A stretch of DNA of 64,000 nucleotides from Hyaloscypha bicolor E (lineage: Eukaryota > Ascomycota > Leotiomycetes > Helotiales > Hyaloscyphaceae): contig NW_020194555.1 of assembly GCF_002865645.1 (NCBI RefSeq), positions 496,001 through 560,000 on the forward strand. The letters are read 5' to 3'. Below are positions 26,438 through 39,300 of the stretch, piece after piece; position 1 is the first letter of the stretch, and each line of letters starts with the position of its first letter. Made by a program: the position numbers and the translations under genes. Under the pieces are notes generated by a model. That model did not search any database and was not told the DNA's origin. It saw nothing but the letters and a program-made list of their open reading frames with translations.

Positions 26438-27668
26438 CTAGAAATACTTGAATCTCTTTAATATTTTTTAAGGCTAATTATTTTTAATAGCTATAATTCG
26501 GCTAGCTTTTATTTTTATATTATTTAAACTAATTATAAATTTTAAGAACTTTATTTTCTTTATATTAAACTTATATTTTATTAAGTTTATAAAAAGCTAA
26601 TATTATTATAATTACTCGAATATATATTAAATTATTATTATATATTATTTAAATAAATTATATAAATAATATTTATAAAGCTTATTAATATATAATTAAT
26701 AAGTAATAATAATATTCGATTTTTAATAATAATTTTATTTGAATTCTAGTAATTAATATATAAATATAAGCTATTTTCTTTTTTTAAAATAAATATAATT
26801 AGAGTTTTAGCTAAGCTAATAAAATAATAAAATGTTTTATTTTTTTAATCTAATATTAAAATATTTTTAAAGAATTTCAAGTTTCTTTTTTAATAAAATA
26901 TATATAAAATTATATAATAATTAAACAATATATTTATAACTTATATAAAAAATACTTGAAAAAAGTTCTAATATTCTTTTTTAAAAAAAATCTTATTTAT
27001 TATAAGATAAGTAATTAATAAAAAAACATATATCTTATATTTTATTACTTTAATAAACTTTCTAATATTTAGAACTTTAATTTTTTTTTAATTAAATCTA
27101 GTATTTTTATATTACTTTTTTAAAGGAAATTAAGAAATTAATTTAATAAAATTATAGAAATTAAAATATTATATTAATATAATTAAAATTAAAATTATAT
27201 AATATAAAATATATATTAATTTCTTTTTAGTTTTCTAGTATATTTTTAATAATAATCTCAAGAATATAATCTTTATATAAATAGATTTTTTTTAATAAAG
27301 CTAAGTAAATTAATTTTAATATTAATAAAACATTTATATTTAAAGCTAGTTTTCTTTTTATATAATTGGCTTTTATACTCGAATTAATTAAAATTTTAAC
27401 TTTATATTTCTTTTTTCTTATTTTAATAATAACTTTGATTATTATTTATATTTTCAGGCTTTGCTTTTTATAATATAAATAAATATATTTATTTCCCGGT
27501 TTTTTTAGTTTTAAGTATTTATATATTTTATAACTAGATTTATTATAATTATAATAAGTTAATTTCTTTTAATTTAATTAAATAAAGTAAATTCTATTTA
27601 ATTTTCTAAATCTTAATATAAATATTATATTAAATCTTATAATAAAAATATATTTCTTTTTTATTTTC

Positions 27669-27670
<2 letters not shown>

Positions 27671-27735
<65 letters not shown>
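27671..27735. repeat. (TTA)n microsatellite
   Basis: About 65 bp of uninterrupted TTA repeats (about 21 units) in the A/T-rich block. It was probably expanded from RIP-generated low-complexity sequence. Confidence 0.9.
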
Positions 27736-27918
27736 TAATATTCTTAAATTTAGTAAGTATTATTATTATAATTTTTTAAATTTAAAATAAAAGATTTTTA
27801 ATTTATAATATTAATATTTAATATTTATTTCTTATATTTTTAAATATTATAATAATAATAAAAAGCTTAAATTGAGCTAAAGGCTATATATTTGGCTAAA
27901 AGTACTAATTACAAGCTA

Positions 27919-27953
27919 AGTCACGTGCAGTAATACCACGTGACTGGTATTAC
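27919..27953. repeat. Overlapping inverted repeats with paired CACGTG
   Basis: AGTCACGTG (27919-27927) is the reverse complement of CACGTGACT (27937-27945). GTAATACC (27930-27937) is the reverse complement of GGTATTAC (27946-27953). It stands out as a GC-containing island in A/T-rich DNA. Confidence 0.7.
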
Positions 27954-28123
27954 ATAATATTAAAACAAGAAGTATAATATATAACCTTTATTATATTTAT
28001 AATTTAAATTATCTTATTATTTTTATATTATTTTAGCTTTATTTAATAAAAAAAGTTTTAAGTTTTCTTAATATTTTTTTTTATAAATATAATATATATA
28101 GAATTATATATAATTATATTATA

Positions 28124-28380
28124 TATAATAAACCTCGAGTATTAATTAGAGAAATTAGTAATTCTTTTATATTATTATTTTATTACTAATTATATTATAG
28201 GCTTTAGGTCTATAGTTCTCTAATTATATATATATTATTAGAGCTCTCTATATAATAAAGGCTTTTTTAGATCTTATAAAAGAAATAGAGATTAGTTTTA
28301 TACTAAATTTAATACTATAGTTTTATAATTCACTAATTTATTCTATTATTTTATTACTTACTAATAAATACCTTATAATA
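28124..28380 (+). repeat. Local direct repeat, copy 1 (LTR-like)
   Basis: Matches 28535-28797 in the same orientation. Shared landmarks are TATTAATTAGAGA, TTAGTTTTATACTAAATTTA and TACTAATAAATA. No matching target duplication was found, so the element class is open. Confidence 0.55.
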
Positions 28381-28534
28381 AATTAGTAATTCTCGGGTTT
28401 TTAAAGCCTTATAAATTAAAGATATTATTAAGAATATAATAAAATATATATTAAATATTCGAATATTTTTAAAATAATAAATTTAAGCTTTTAGTTTTTA
28501 TAATATATATAAGGTCGCACGTGACTTAAGGGCA

Positions 28535-28797
28535 TGTAATAAATCTCGGATATTACAAGTATTAATTAGAGAGATTAATAGCCCTTTAATATTATAACTA
28601 ATTACTATTTATATTATAAGTATTAAGCTTATAAATTACTAATTATATATATATTATTAGGGCCTCCTATTTAGAGAAGGCTTCTCTAGACTTTATAAGA
28701 GAAACAGAAATTAGTTTTATACTAAATTTAATATTATAGTTTTATAACTTACTAATTTATTCTATTATCTTATTACCTACTAATAAATATCTTATAA
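28535..28797 (+). repeat. Local direct repeat, copy 2 (LTR-like)
   Basis: Second copy of the repeat at 28124-28380. It is preceded by GCACGTGACTT and starts TGTAATAAATCTCGG. The copy appears less mutated at its 5' end. Confidence 0.55.
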
Positions 28798-29022
28798 TTT
28801 CTTTAAATCTTTTCTTTATTATATTTTTATTTTTAATTTAATAATTTAATAATAAATTTTTATTAGCTTCTTTATTTAAGTTATTTTTCTAGCTAGTTTT
28901 AATAATATTTAAGTTTTTCTTTCTTTTCTTAATTAAGTAATACTAAAAGTACTTAGTTAGATACTTTTCTAGATATTTAATTAAATAATTTTAATAATAA
29001 TAAAAGTATTTCTTCTAGTTAA

Positions 29023-29282
29023 TATTACGAGTATAAGATCTAGGGCCTAGAAGACATAGTTAGACTATCTCTATTTCGATAATTCAAAGCTAAAGAGAGA
29101 AGAGGATCTTAAAGAAGCCTCGGATCTAAATAATTATAAGCTATATACGGGCCTATATACTAGTTTAAGCTCGGGGTTATATATAACTATTAGGTAACTA
29201 TAGATATTATATTTAGATACCAGATGCTTTATTAGCTCTAGTCTAACTTCTACTAGTATTATATATTATAATAATTATAATA
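29023..29282 (-). repeat. Gypsy-B copy 2, 3' LTR
   Basis: 260 bp, inverted; starts TATTACGAGTATAAGATCT, the complement of the LTR 3' end. Confidence 0.9.
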
Positions 29283-32200
29283 TTACTTCTTTTCTTAAAG
29301 TAAGCTTATTTCCGAACTTTGAAAGTTCTTATTAAATTTTCAAGTTATAGGTTATATATTAAAGGCCAGGGCCTTTTATATATAATTTGCAAGAATTTCC
29401 GTTTATATTATATAATTCTAATAATATATTATTCTTGGTATAGTCTAATTAATAGAGAAGGTTCTAGAGTAGTCCTAGCTATTCGGGATTCGTATTATAA
29501 AAGCTCTAAAGAGTTATAGTACTATTATTTAATAAGAATACAGGATATTATTCCGGATCTGGATCCTATTCTTTTTATTAGACTTAGTACTTGAGCTTCT
29601 TCTAAAGTAGCTTTATTACTAGTATTTCTTAAACTTTATATTCCGTTTTCCTGTTTTATAGTTCTAATAGTAAAAGCTCCGGATTTGCTTATCCGGGAAG
29701 GGAGTTACCTGGATCTTTATATAGTTTCTCTATATAGAATACCGGATATATTCTTATTAATTCCGGAAGCTTAAGCCTAAAGAAATATCCTACTTATTTT
29801 AGGATCTCATATAGTTCTTCTATTTAGTAGGCTAGCTTGTAGCTCGAATAATTATATTTCTAGTACTTAGTAGTAATTTATATCTTATTTCTTACTCTAA
29901 AGTTTACTAGTTAGTAGTACTTATTAGCTTAAGTAATATAATATTCTTATACTCGTATTATATTCTCTTATATCTTTTACTATAATTTATAAAGCTATAT
30001 TACTAGGGCCTTTACTTCTTACCTATTTAGTTCTTTCTTTAGAATATCTAATTATACTTGGGTTTCCTAATTAAATAATATCTACGGTTTATAGTCTTTT
30101 TCTATAAGAAATAGAAATTAGCCTATAGTTTTATAAACTAGAGCTATTTACTAGTAGTTAATTATTATTATTTATTTGTCTTAATTATTCTAGTAGTAGT
30201 TTATATAGGAATATAGCTATTAGTTAAAGTACTAGTTAATAATCTCTATCTGGCTATTAGTTTAGAGATAATTAGTAATTAATAGCTTAAGCTTTATATT
30301 AATATACTTATAGAACTCGCTCTAGAAATCTAATATAAACTAGGGGCCTTAATTAGATATTATAGTCTCTAGGATACTAACTTGGCGAATTATATAAGTA
30401 AGAAATAGGAGTACTAATTCTTTAGCTATTACTATATCTCGGACAGGAATTATAATAGAGTACTTGTCTAGGTAATTAATAAAGATTACTATTATATTAT
30501 ACTTATTCCTACTTTTAGGGCACTTCTTGAAATTTACTAATATATACTACTAGAAGTAGTTAGGGACTAGTAATAAGTATAAGAGCCCTGGCTTCTTATT
30601 TCTGGAAATATAAGATTATTAGTAAGTATAGTAATTATTCCTATACTAATTAATATCTATATCTTGGCCTGGCTAGTAATAATAGGCCTAAAGAAGCTAT
30701 TAAAGCTTGGCTTATTCTGGGTATTCTATTAGGGGTTATATATATATCTCCTAAATAAGAGTAATATATAAGGATATCTCGGGTATTATTATATTATTAG
30801 ATATAAATAGTTTATTATATTATAAAAAGAGGCTATTTTATAATATCTAAGTATCTTTCTTTTTATTTCTTGCCTTATCCCGTAGCTTTTCTAGCTTCGG
30901 TAATTTTTAGTTCTTACTTAATAGCTTATTTACTAGCTAGATATTATTATACTAGGTTTCTTTCTAAGCCGGGCTTATATAGGCCTTAATTAGGGCTAAC
31001 TAAAGATCCCGTATAATATTATTATTAATCTTCTATTATTAAAAGAAGAATTTGGGTTTAGTAAGCTATTATTATTTTATTCTAGGTAGTTATATTCTCG
31101 TATTTCTTATTTAGGATATCTGCTTATTTATTTAATTTACTTATCTAATATATAAGCTTAAAATAGTAATAGGAAAAATATTTTACCTAGTAAGCTTATT
31201 TTACTAAGAGCTTCTTTATAATTATAAAATACTTGAAAGCTTAATAGTCTAAATAAATTATAAAGGGTATTTCCTATAGGCCTTCTAGCTCTACTTACTA
31301 TTTAGTTAAGGAAAGAATAATAATAAGTATTTCTTTATTATAAATATTATAGTTTAGCTCTACTAGCTATATAGTCTTGGAAAAGAATATTACTGGATAC
31401 TAGAGTTCTATCTAGGGGTCTTATTATAAGAAAATACTAGCTATAACTCTATTTAATATATTTGTTTTAATTATAATAGGGAAGTTCGAGTTATAGTAAT
31501 ATAAAATTAGTACTAAGAATATAGCTTACTTTAGCTTAGTAAAACCTTTTTAATATTAATCTATTTACTTAAACGGAACTTCCTTATATATTAGAGTTAT
31601 TAGAGGCTTTATTATATAGTTATATTTTATAATAAAATACTAATAAAAGTCATAAAAACTCAGGAAGCCTTATATTTCCTTAACTATTTTTAGCAGTTAT
31701 TAGTCTTTAATAACTACTATCTTATCTAGATCTATTTTAATATTTCTAGTAAAAATAATAAAGCCTAGATATTTTATATAAGTAATTTTAAACTCTAATT
31801 TCTTAATATTTATTTAGAAGTTAATATCCTATAGCTACTAAAAAATCTTTTATATATGCTTTTTATATTTTAGGGAATTATCTAAATAAATTAGGATATT
31901 ATTTAAGTAAGCTATATAAAAAATATTAAGGTAATTAAAAAGAATATTATTTATATATCTCTAATATATAATAGGACTATTAGTTAGGCCTTCTAAAAGA
32001 ACTTTATATTTATAGGCCCTATATCTTATATAAAATATTATAAGTTTTTCTAATTCTAGATCTATTTGAATTTAATAAAATATTTACTAGATATTTAATT
32101 TTATATAAATCTTGGCTTAAGCTAGTTATATAAGAGGCTTATAAATAAGGGAAAGAAAATAATAATTCTTTAGTATTAAGTTATTTAGCTTATAATAATT

Positions 32201-34898
32201 AATATAGAATTAGAGAGCTTTATTAGTCTTTTTTATAAAAAGAATTAGGAATATAAAAGGAAACTAGCTTGGCTTAATAAAGCCTTATTAGAGATTCTTT
32301 TTAAGGAAATACTTAATTTTCTATAGCTTATAAATTAATTATTAATAAAATAGGAAATATCCTAAGCTTTCCGGGTCTTTAGAATTATTAATCTAAATCT
32401 TATAATTATATAATTAATATAGGAATAAAATATTTAAGGCTTTTTTTAAGAAAATATTTATAAAATCCTTAAACTTTTTTAGTAAGACTTTTATTAGCTA
32501 TTATAGCTCTATTTCTTCTGGCTATTACTTGCCTAAAATAAACTTGTTTTCTTATTATAATTCTAGCTTTTTATTAATTTTAAAAAATAATATTATAAAG
32601 AAAAGGTTTTCTTTCTTTTATAGATTTATCTAGAAAGCGGCTAGTAAGATACCTATAATATTAATTATAGGCCTTAACTAGATCTTATAGCTTTTCTTTA
32701 AATAATATAATTTTAATATTTCTATTTCTGGCTTAAGAAAAACTTTTATATTTCCTAAAACTACTTGTATTTCTTTATAATATTAAGCTTAATTCTTTTA
32801 TTATATATGGCTTTCTGGGCCCGGCTTAAAAAAAGAATAAGGAAGTTTCCTTTTTATAAGCTAAGGTTTCTAGAACTTATCTATAATTATAGCTTTATTC
32901 TTTTTATTTATGTTTTCTTAGTACTAGTTACTTTTTTCAGGTTCTAAGTTTTTATATATAATAGTTAGGACCTTATTCTAATTCTTTTTTCTAGGCTAAT
33001 TATCTAGCTAAATTAATTTTCTATTCTTATAATTAATTAAGATATTAGTATTTATAAACTATTATTATTCTAAAATTATATTATATTTACCTAGCCTTAT
33101 AACTAATATAGGTACTAGAATCTTTTATTTATTAATTAAGAATATAAGCTTAATATAGTAAGTAATAGATATAGCTTATTTATTATTAAATTCTCTTATA
33201 TTATAGGGTAATATTAATTAAATAGGCTTAATATCTAGAAATTATTTAATTATTCTTATATAAGTTTATAAGTGAAATTAATAAAAGTATATTTATTTAT
33301 TCCGGTATTAATAAAAGAAAAAGTCTTAATACCTAATCTATTATTACTAATTATATAAGGAAATATAAATGCTTTATTTCCTAGTAACTAGCTTAAATTA
33401 ACTTTTATTATATTTATATAATATAGCCCTAAAAAGAAAACTTCTTTTAGAAATTCTTATTTCCCTATTTTATATTTTTAAATAGCTTACTTATAGTAAG
33501 TACTACTAGCTTAGTTATTAAGACTTGCTTTATATATTTTATCTTAGGCTCTAGATAGTTTCTAGATATATAATTAAATCTATTATAATTATAATACTTG
33601 AGATCTAAAAATTCGGGCTTTAAAGTAATAGGCTTATCTATTACTAGCGTTTTAGGAACAAGCTTTATATAAGAGGCGCCTCTTGAGCTTAGCTTATTTA
33701 TATTTTTATTAGCTTTTTTAAATATCTAGTTTTTCTTTTTATAATAAGTTTAGATTTACTAGTTATTTATAATATAATATTATATAAACTCTATAATATA
33801 AATAGCCGGGTTATTATAGTATATAGCTATAGTCTTTTAAAGCTTCTAAATAAGCTTATTATTTAAGTTATTCTTAAGGTCTTATAAGTTAATATTTTTA
33901 TTTATTATATATCTTAGAAATAAGATATAGAATTCCTAAAAAGTTTAGTTCTTTTTTATAAATAGCTTCTTAAAAACTTATTAAATATTATATTTCTTAT
34001 TCGGGTTATTATATAGCTTCTTTAAATAAATATATAGTTCTCTAATAGTCTTATATATATATTAATTATCCTAGTTTAGGTAAGAAGAGATTAGTATAAG
34101 AATATAATTACTTATATAGCTAGAGATATAAATAATCTTAAAGTTCTTTATCTAATAAGTATTAGAGTTATTATAGAGCTTATTCTTAATCTAAACTAAC
34201 TAATTATTAAAGGTAATACTATTCTTAGTTATATCTTTAAAAATAAGAGAATTAAGAAGTTTAATTAAGTATTTATTTTCTAAAATAAAGGAACTAGTTA
34301 TTTCTATAAGCTATATAATAAGCTTCTTAATAATAGCTTAATTTTTTTATAGAACTTATTTAGTTTCTCTTAGCTAATTATAATAATTCTTATTATAGGT
34401 AAGAATATTATATATCTTTAGAATTAGTTTAATAATCTCCTTATATAAAGCTTCTGGATTCCGGAATAATTCTTAAAAGTTTGCCTTTAATAGGGCAGGT
34501 TCTTTTTCTTTTTTGGCTTTTTAAAAAAAAGTATTTTTCTTATTATAAATATTAATAGGATATTTAGATCTTTTAGAAGACTTAATAAGAGGCTCTGGTC
34601 TATTTTCTAGTAATATACTAGTAGTATCTTATACTATAGCTTCTTTTAACTTATCTAGTTATTCCGGGACTTGCTTTTTTATAGATCTTTATTTAGTAAT
34701 AAGGTTACTAGCCTATTTACTTATCTGGCTAGTCTAGGGCTTTCTTGCCTAGTTATTCTAGGGCTTTCTTTTATTCTAATATTAGTTAACTAGTATAGAA
34801 ATAGCTATAATATATTATATTTATACTTATTAAAAACTAATTAGATAGGTATTATTTAAATCCTTTATAGAATTAAGAAATGAGAAAGCTTTAAATTA

Positions 34899-35158
34899 TA
34901 TTATAAATATAAGATCTAGGGCCTAGAAGATATAATTAAACTATTTCTATTTTAATAATTTAAAGCTAAAAAGAAAAGAGGATCTCGAAAAAGCCTCGGA
35001 TTTAAATAATTATAAGCTATATACGGGCCTATATACTAGTTTAAGCTCGGGGTTATATATAATTATTAAATAACTATAGATATTATACTCAGATACCAGA
35101 TATCTTACTAGCTCTAGTTTAATTCCTACTAGTACTATATATTATAATAATCGTAATA
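34899..35158 (-). repeat. Gypsy-B copy 2, 5' LTR
   Basis: 260 bp, inverted, ending CGTAATA, followed by the GTTAA duplication. Confidence 0.9.
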
Positions 35159-35249
35159 GTTAATATTTTAATTATTAGTAATTTTATTTATTAATAGCTT
35201 AATTATCTCGTAATAAATTGCTTTTTAAAGATTAAATTAATTAGAATAT

Positions 35250-35573
35250 AAGATATATAATAGTAAGATAATATATAAATAATTAAGGCAAGTATATTAT
35301 AAAATAATATTTATAAATATAATTAATTTATAAAAATTAATTTTAATAAAAAACTAATTAATACTTTTAATTAAAGCTATAAGTATCTTCTTATATATTT
35401 TCTAGTACTTGCCCAAGCATATAAAGCCCTTTATTTAATTAAAAAATATAATTCCGTATAATTCATATAATTTTAATATAAGTATTACCTAAAATAGGAA
35501 ATCAGATTTATAATATCTAATATTTACTTATATATTATTACATATACTTATTATACTTAATTCCGGTAATAAT
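35250..35573 (+). repeat. Right copy of the direct repeat at the ends of the A/T block
   Basis: Counterpart of 5282-5593, less mutated (it keeps GGCAAG, CTTGCCCAAGCATATAAAG and CCGTATAATTC). Borders are approximate. Confidence 0.5.
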
Positions 35574-35640
35574 ATTAATCTTTTAAGTATTATATATATT
35601 ATATAAAAGTCTGTTTTTGGGAGGGGTTTATAGCTTTGTT

Positions 35641-36374
35641 TTTTGGTTGCAATTCGATTTTATATTAGCTATCCTAAAAAGAGCCTAGTTTGCGTGATTT
35701 GATGCCTGAGGATTGGCGCCGCATCTATTTTTGGCGCTAGAGCAGTCGCTTCCGGTAGAATCGCGCAATTACGCTCGGTCCCCTGGAGTAACCTAGTCTA
35801 GGAGTTAAGGTCGGCCCCAACAGGGCTGGCTTTCGCTTGCGTAACAAGAAACCTCAGTACGCCCGACTGTAGTGAGGTTCGGTAACGTTTGCCACGTCAT
35901 ACATCGGTAGGTAGGGCTACATGACTGTCTTGGCCGATGATGAGCATCCAAGGGGTTGGTGCCCCCGTAAGGTTACACCACTTTCGTGCCAGTGTCTGCT
36001 TGCCACGCACATCGCACACCCAGCCACTCGCGGCCTTGCTTCTTCTCCCCGAGTTTCATCTGGGACCGCTGGGAGCGAATCAACGACTGGAAAGACGGGT
36101 CGTGGTGCTGCCAAGGAGCTCTCTCTCTTCACCTCACCGGAATGAATGGCGCGCAGAGATGGAAGATGGTCGCCAGACACACCATGCGGAGGCGGCTGTA
36201 GCCGCAGACGGATGTGTCTTGCCGGTCCCACGACTTATATAGGACCCGCACTAGCAGTGCTCTGTACTCGGTGGTTTGCACTACCAAACATCCGCATGCT
36301 GGGAATGTACCTGAAGTGGGGCTTCCGGTATCGCATGGAGTATTCACGCCAGCCCCTGCTTCAGAATATGGACG
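35641..36374. promoter_or_regulatory. Upstream region of the NLR gene, with TATA-like site at 36236-36241
   Basis: Normal-composition DNA begins abruptly at about 35640 after the A/T block. A TATATA hexamer at 36236-36241 lies about 134 bp upstream of the receptor start codon. Several overlapping open frames on both strands here show no motif and I treat them as non-coding. Confidence 0.4.
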
Positions 36375-39300
36375 ATGGATCTCAAGTCCCGTCCGTCCTC
36401 TAATGGTCGTTCTTTTCTGTCTTCCACGCGGAGTTGGCTCCCTGGTGGAGGCGAAAGCCCCTCCCCGGAGGACAAGCTCGGTCCGTTGGGACTGAATACC
36501 TTGTCCGCCCCAGCAGACGGCTTCGCAAACGCCGATCTGATTTTCGTCCACGGTCTTGGGGGAGGATCACGAAAGACATGGACCAAATCAGGTGACCCGT
36601 CACTCTACTGGCCGAAGGAGTGGCTGCCGGACGACGAAGCTTTGCAAGATGTCAGAATCCATAGTTTCGGCTACGACTCGGATTGGGGCAAAAAGAGCAT
36701 TCTGAGCATTCACGACTTCGCAAATGGCCTGCTCAATTCGATTCTCGATTGCCCATTCATCCCTCGTGACACAAAGGCACGTTCTTTTTCCTTTCGTATG
36801 ATCAATTCCAGTATCGCATTTTCCTACAGTAACTTCCGCTTCCAGGTGCTCGAGCCCAAGAAGATCCCGATTTTCAAGAACTGATGTCCTAGACTCAGTG
36901 CGAGAGTCATGGCATTTCTGTCGTTTACAGTGGCTTATATCTTAGAGATCAACTACTCATTCTTAATTAGGCTCCTCTTGTGTTGGTCGGTCACAGTATG
37001 GGCGGTCTTGTTATAAAACGAGCATATCTCTTGGCGGCAGCAAAGCAGGGCTATGCGTCGCTAGCATCCCGAATTCAGGGCATACTCTTCCTGGCTACAC
37101 CCCATCGAGGATCCGATTGTGCTCAGGTTCTTTCAAAACTTCTCAGCTTGACGGGCGGACAGCGGCCTTTTGTCACCGATCTCAATCGCAATTCCGAAGC
37201 TCTCCAGTCCATTAACGAAGAGTTTCCTGACTGTTGCCACAAGCTTCTGCTGTATTCGTTCTATGAGACAATTCCTACAAATTTCGCTATCAGAAAGAGC
37301 TTTGTTGTGGAGAGAGATCTGGCAACAATGGGATACGCAAACGAACGCAGAGCATACCTGAATGCGGACCATCGCGGCATTTGCAAGTACATTTCTCGAA
37401 GCGACCCCAACTACCTCATATTCAAGAACGCACTTGTTTCAGTCTTGGCTATCTTGCGAGACCGCTTTACATCATCTAGACGAGAGGTTAGCAAAGACCG
37501 ACGGCGGCAGCTCGCTATTTTGTTAGGAGTATCCGAAGCACCTGAGGATGATTTCATGAGTGCGGATAGTCACCGTATGGATGGGTCTCTCGAGTGGTTG
37601 ATCCGCAAGGAAAATTTTCAAGAATGGGTTCACTATGCCAACTCGCCGATTTATTCTATCACGGCAAAACCGGCAACAGGCAAAACTATCTTGAGTGGAA
37701 AAGTTATCGCACACCTCAGAAAACTCGAAAAACGATGCAGTTTCTACTTCTTCCGGTATGACACAAAAGAGAAGGCGACCGTCACCTCGTTTCTACTGTC
37801 TATAGCGTGGCAGATGGCTGACTCTAACGAGAGGATTCTGAACACTTGTCTCCAAATTCTTGAGAGAGACGGCCATTTAAAGAACGACTACCGTACTATC
37901 TGGCGCAAATTATTTCTTGACGGTATTTTCAAGACCCCCTGCGAACACGTTCACTATTGGGTGATTGATGCTTTGGACGAATGCAAGAACGAGGTAGAAG
38001 TCATTGCTTTGCTTATGAAGGCGGCCGAGGTATCTTCCGTACACATCTTTGTAACTTCTCGGAATCAATTCGAATCTCGTCAAAAATTAGGCGAGTCCAA
38101 AGTCAGAGTGCTCTCTGAAGGCATTCTTGAGCAAGATAGCAAGTCCGACATCACGATGTATCTCCATGCAAATATGGATGCTCTCCCTTCCGTTGATGGA
38201 GATGGCCGGCAATCTATTGTCCGCCAGATCCTCGAGAAGTCGAGGGGATGCTTCCTGTGGGTGAGCATAGTTGTTCAGGAGCTCCGGAATGTACACACGT
38301 CTACGGACAAACAAAGAATTCTGGACGAGGTTCCTACAGACATGAATGAGTTGTATGCTCGGATTTTGGACATCATGTCAAAAGCCTCTTACGGGAAAGA
38401 GCTTGCGAAAGCCATTCTTACATGGACAGTGTGCTCTACCCGCCCATTAAAAGTTCAGGAGCTTCACGAGGCTCTTCAACTGGACCTCAAGGTATCAATC
38501 GACGGCCTCGAAAATTCAATACGGTCCTGTTGTGGGCAACTAGTCGACATAGATGCAAACGGCCAGGTACAAATGACTCATCTGTCTGCTCGACAATTTC
38601 TTCTCAATGCCGGCACAAATTCGGAGTTTTCAATCAACGAGAGAGACGGCCATCGTCGCCTATTGTTGACTGGTTTACGATACCTCAATAGTAACCCAAT
38701 GAAAGGCCCAAAGCGCAGGAGATCCAGTGCTAATAGCATATCTGGAGAAGAGTCTGCTTTCGTCAGTTACGCCTCCAATTCCTTGTGTGAACATATATCA
38801 CATGCAACGTCGACTGATCGAGACGTTTTACTCAGTTTGGCGGGATTTTTCAGATCTCCCAGCGTCCTGCACTGGATTGAGTACATTGCGAAGCATTCTG
38901 ACCAACAACGCTTGGTTGAAGCTGGCAAAGCTCTTGGCACATTTCTTCAAGACAGTCCCGACCAGACATCATCAACATCTGCAGACGTAGCATTGCTAAG
39001 CTCCTGGGCGACTGATTTGGTACGACTAGTGATGCAGTTCGGTAAAAATCTCGAAGCATATCCAGGATCCATATACCATCTCATCCCGCCATTTTGCCCA
39101 TCAGCGACTGCTCTGCGTAAGCAATTCGGCTCATTAGCTCGTAGTATTACCGTTCGCGGACTACGGGCCGAGACATGGGATGATTGCCTGGCTACAGTCG
39201 TTGACATGCTTGAACAATACTCGAGCCTCGCATGTTCCAAGACGCAATTCTCAGTTGGATGTTTTAGTGGTAAAATATTCCTCTTTAAACAAACGACTTG

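Larger units (their letters stand above)
26443..29017. other. A/T-rich decayed repeat DNA with a microsatellite, CACGTG palindromes and a local direct repeat
   Basis: No gene is seen. It contains the (TTA)n tract, a CACGTG inverted repeat and a pair of direct repeats annotated separately. The rest is nearly G/C-free and unassignable. Confidence 0.45.
29023..35158 (-). mobile_element. Gypsy-B copy 2: full-length Ty3/Gypsy chromovirus, RIP-mutated, inverted
   Basis: Two 260-bp LTRs (29023-29282 and 34899-35158) have an exact GTTAA target duplication (29018-29022 and 35159-35163). At 6136 bp it is essentially the same length as the copy at 46072-52202 but lies on the minus strand. The interior is recognisable as the reverse complement of that copy (chromodomain end at left, gag at right). 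All frames are broken by TAA/TAG. Short open frames such as 29319-29519 and 32765-32947 are chance remnants. Confidence 0.88.
5040..35640. other. RIP-mutated, gene-free A/T-rich block of nested retrotransposons
   Basis: About 30.6 kb with sharp compositional edges at both ends. Retrotransposon proteins can be read through it only by ignoring many TAA/TAG codons, which stand where Gln or Trp are expected. Paired LTR copies differ by C/T and G/A. This is the signature of RIP, the pre-meiotic fungal defence that mutates duplicated DNA at CpA sites. No host gene was found on either strand. The named elements and solo LTRs inside are listed separately; the rest is too decayed to assign. Confidence 0.85.

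Noticed and set aside
29319..29519. Open frame inside the inverted Gypsy-B copy
   Set aside because: It lies antisense to the chromodomain end of the RIP-mutated element. It is chance openness, not a gene. The same holds for 32765-32947 and 9552-9770.
5040..35640. A single giant cargo element (Starship type) or a centromere
   Set aside because: No tyrosine-recombinase captain gene or cargo genes are present. The block is largely explained by retrotransposons with individual target duplications and is short for a regional centromere.
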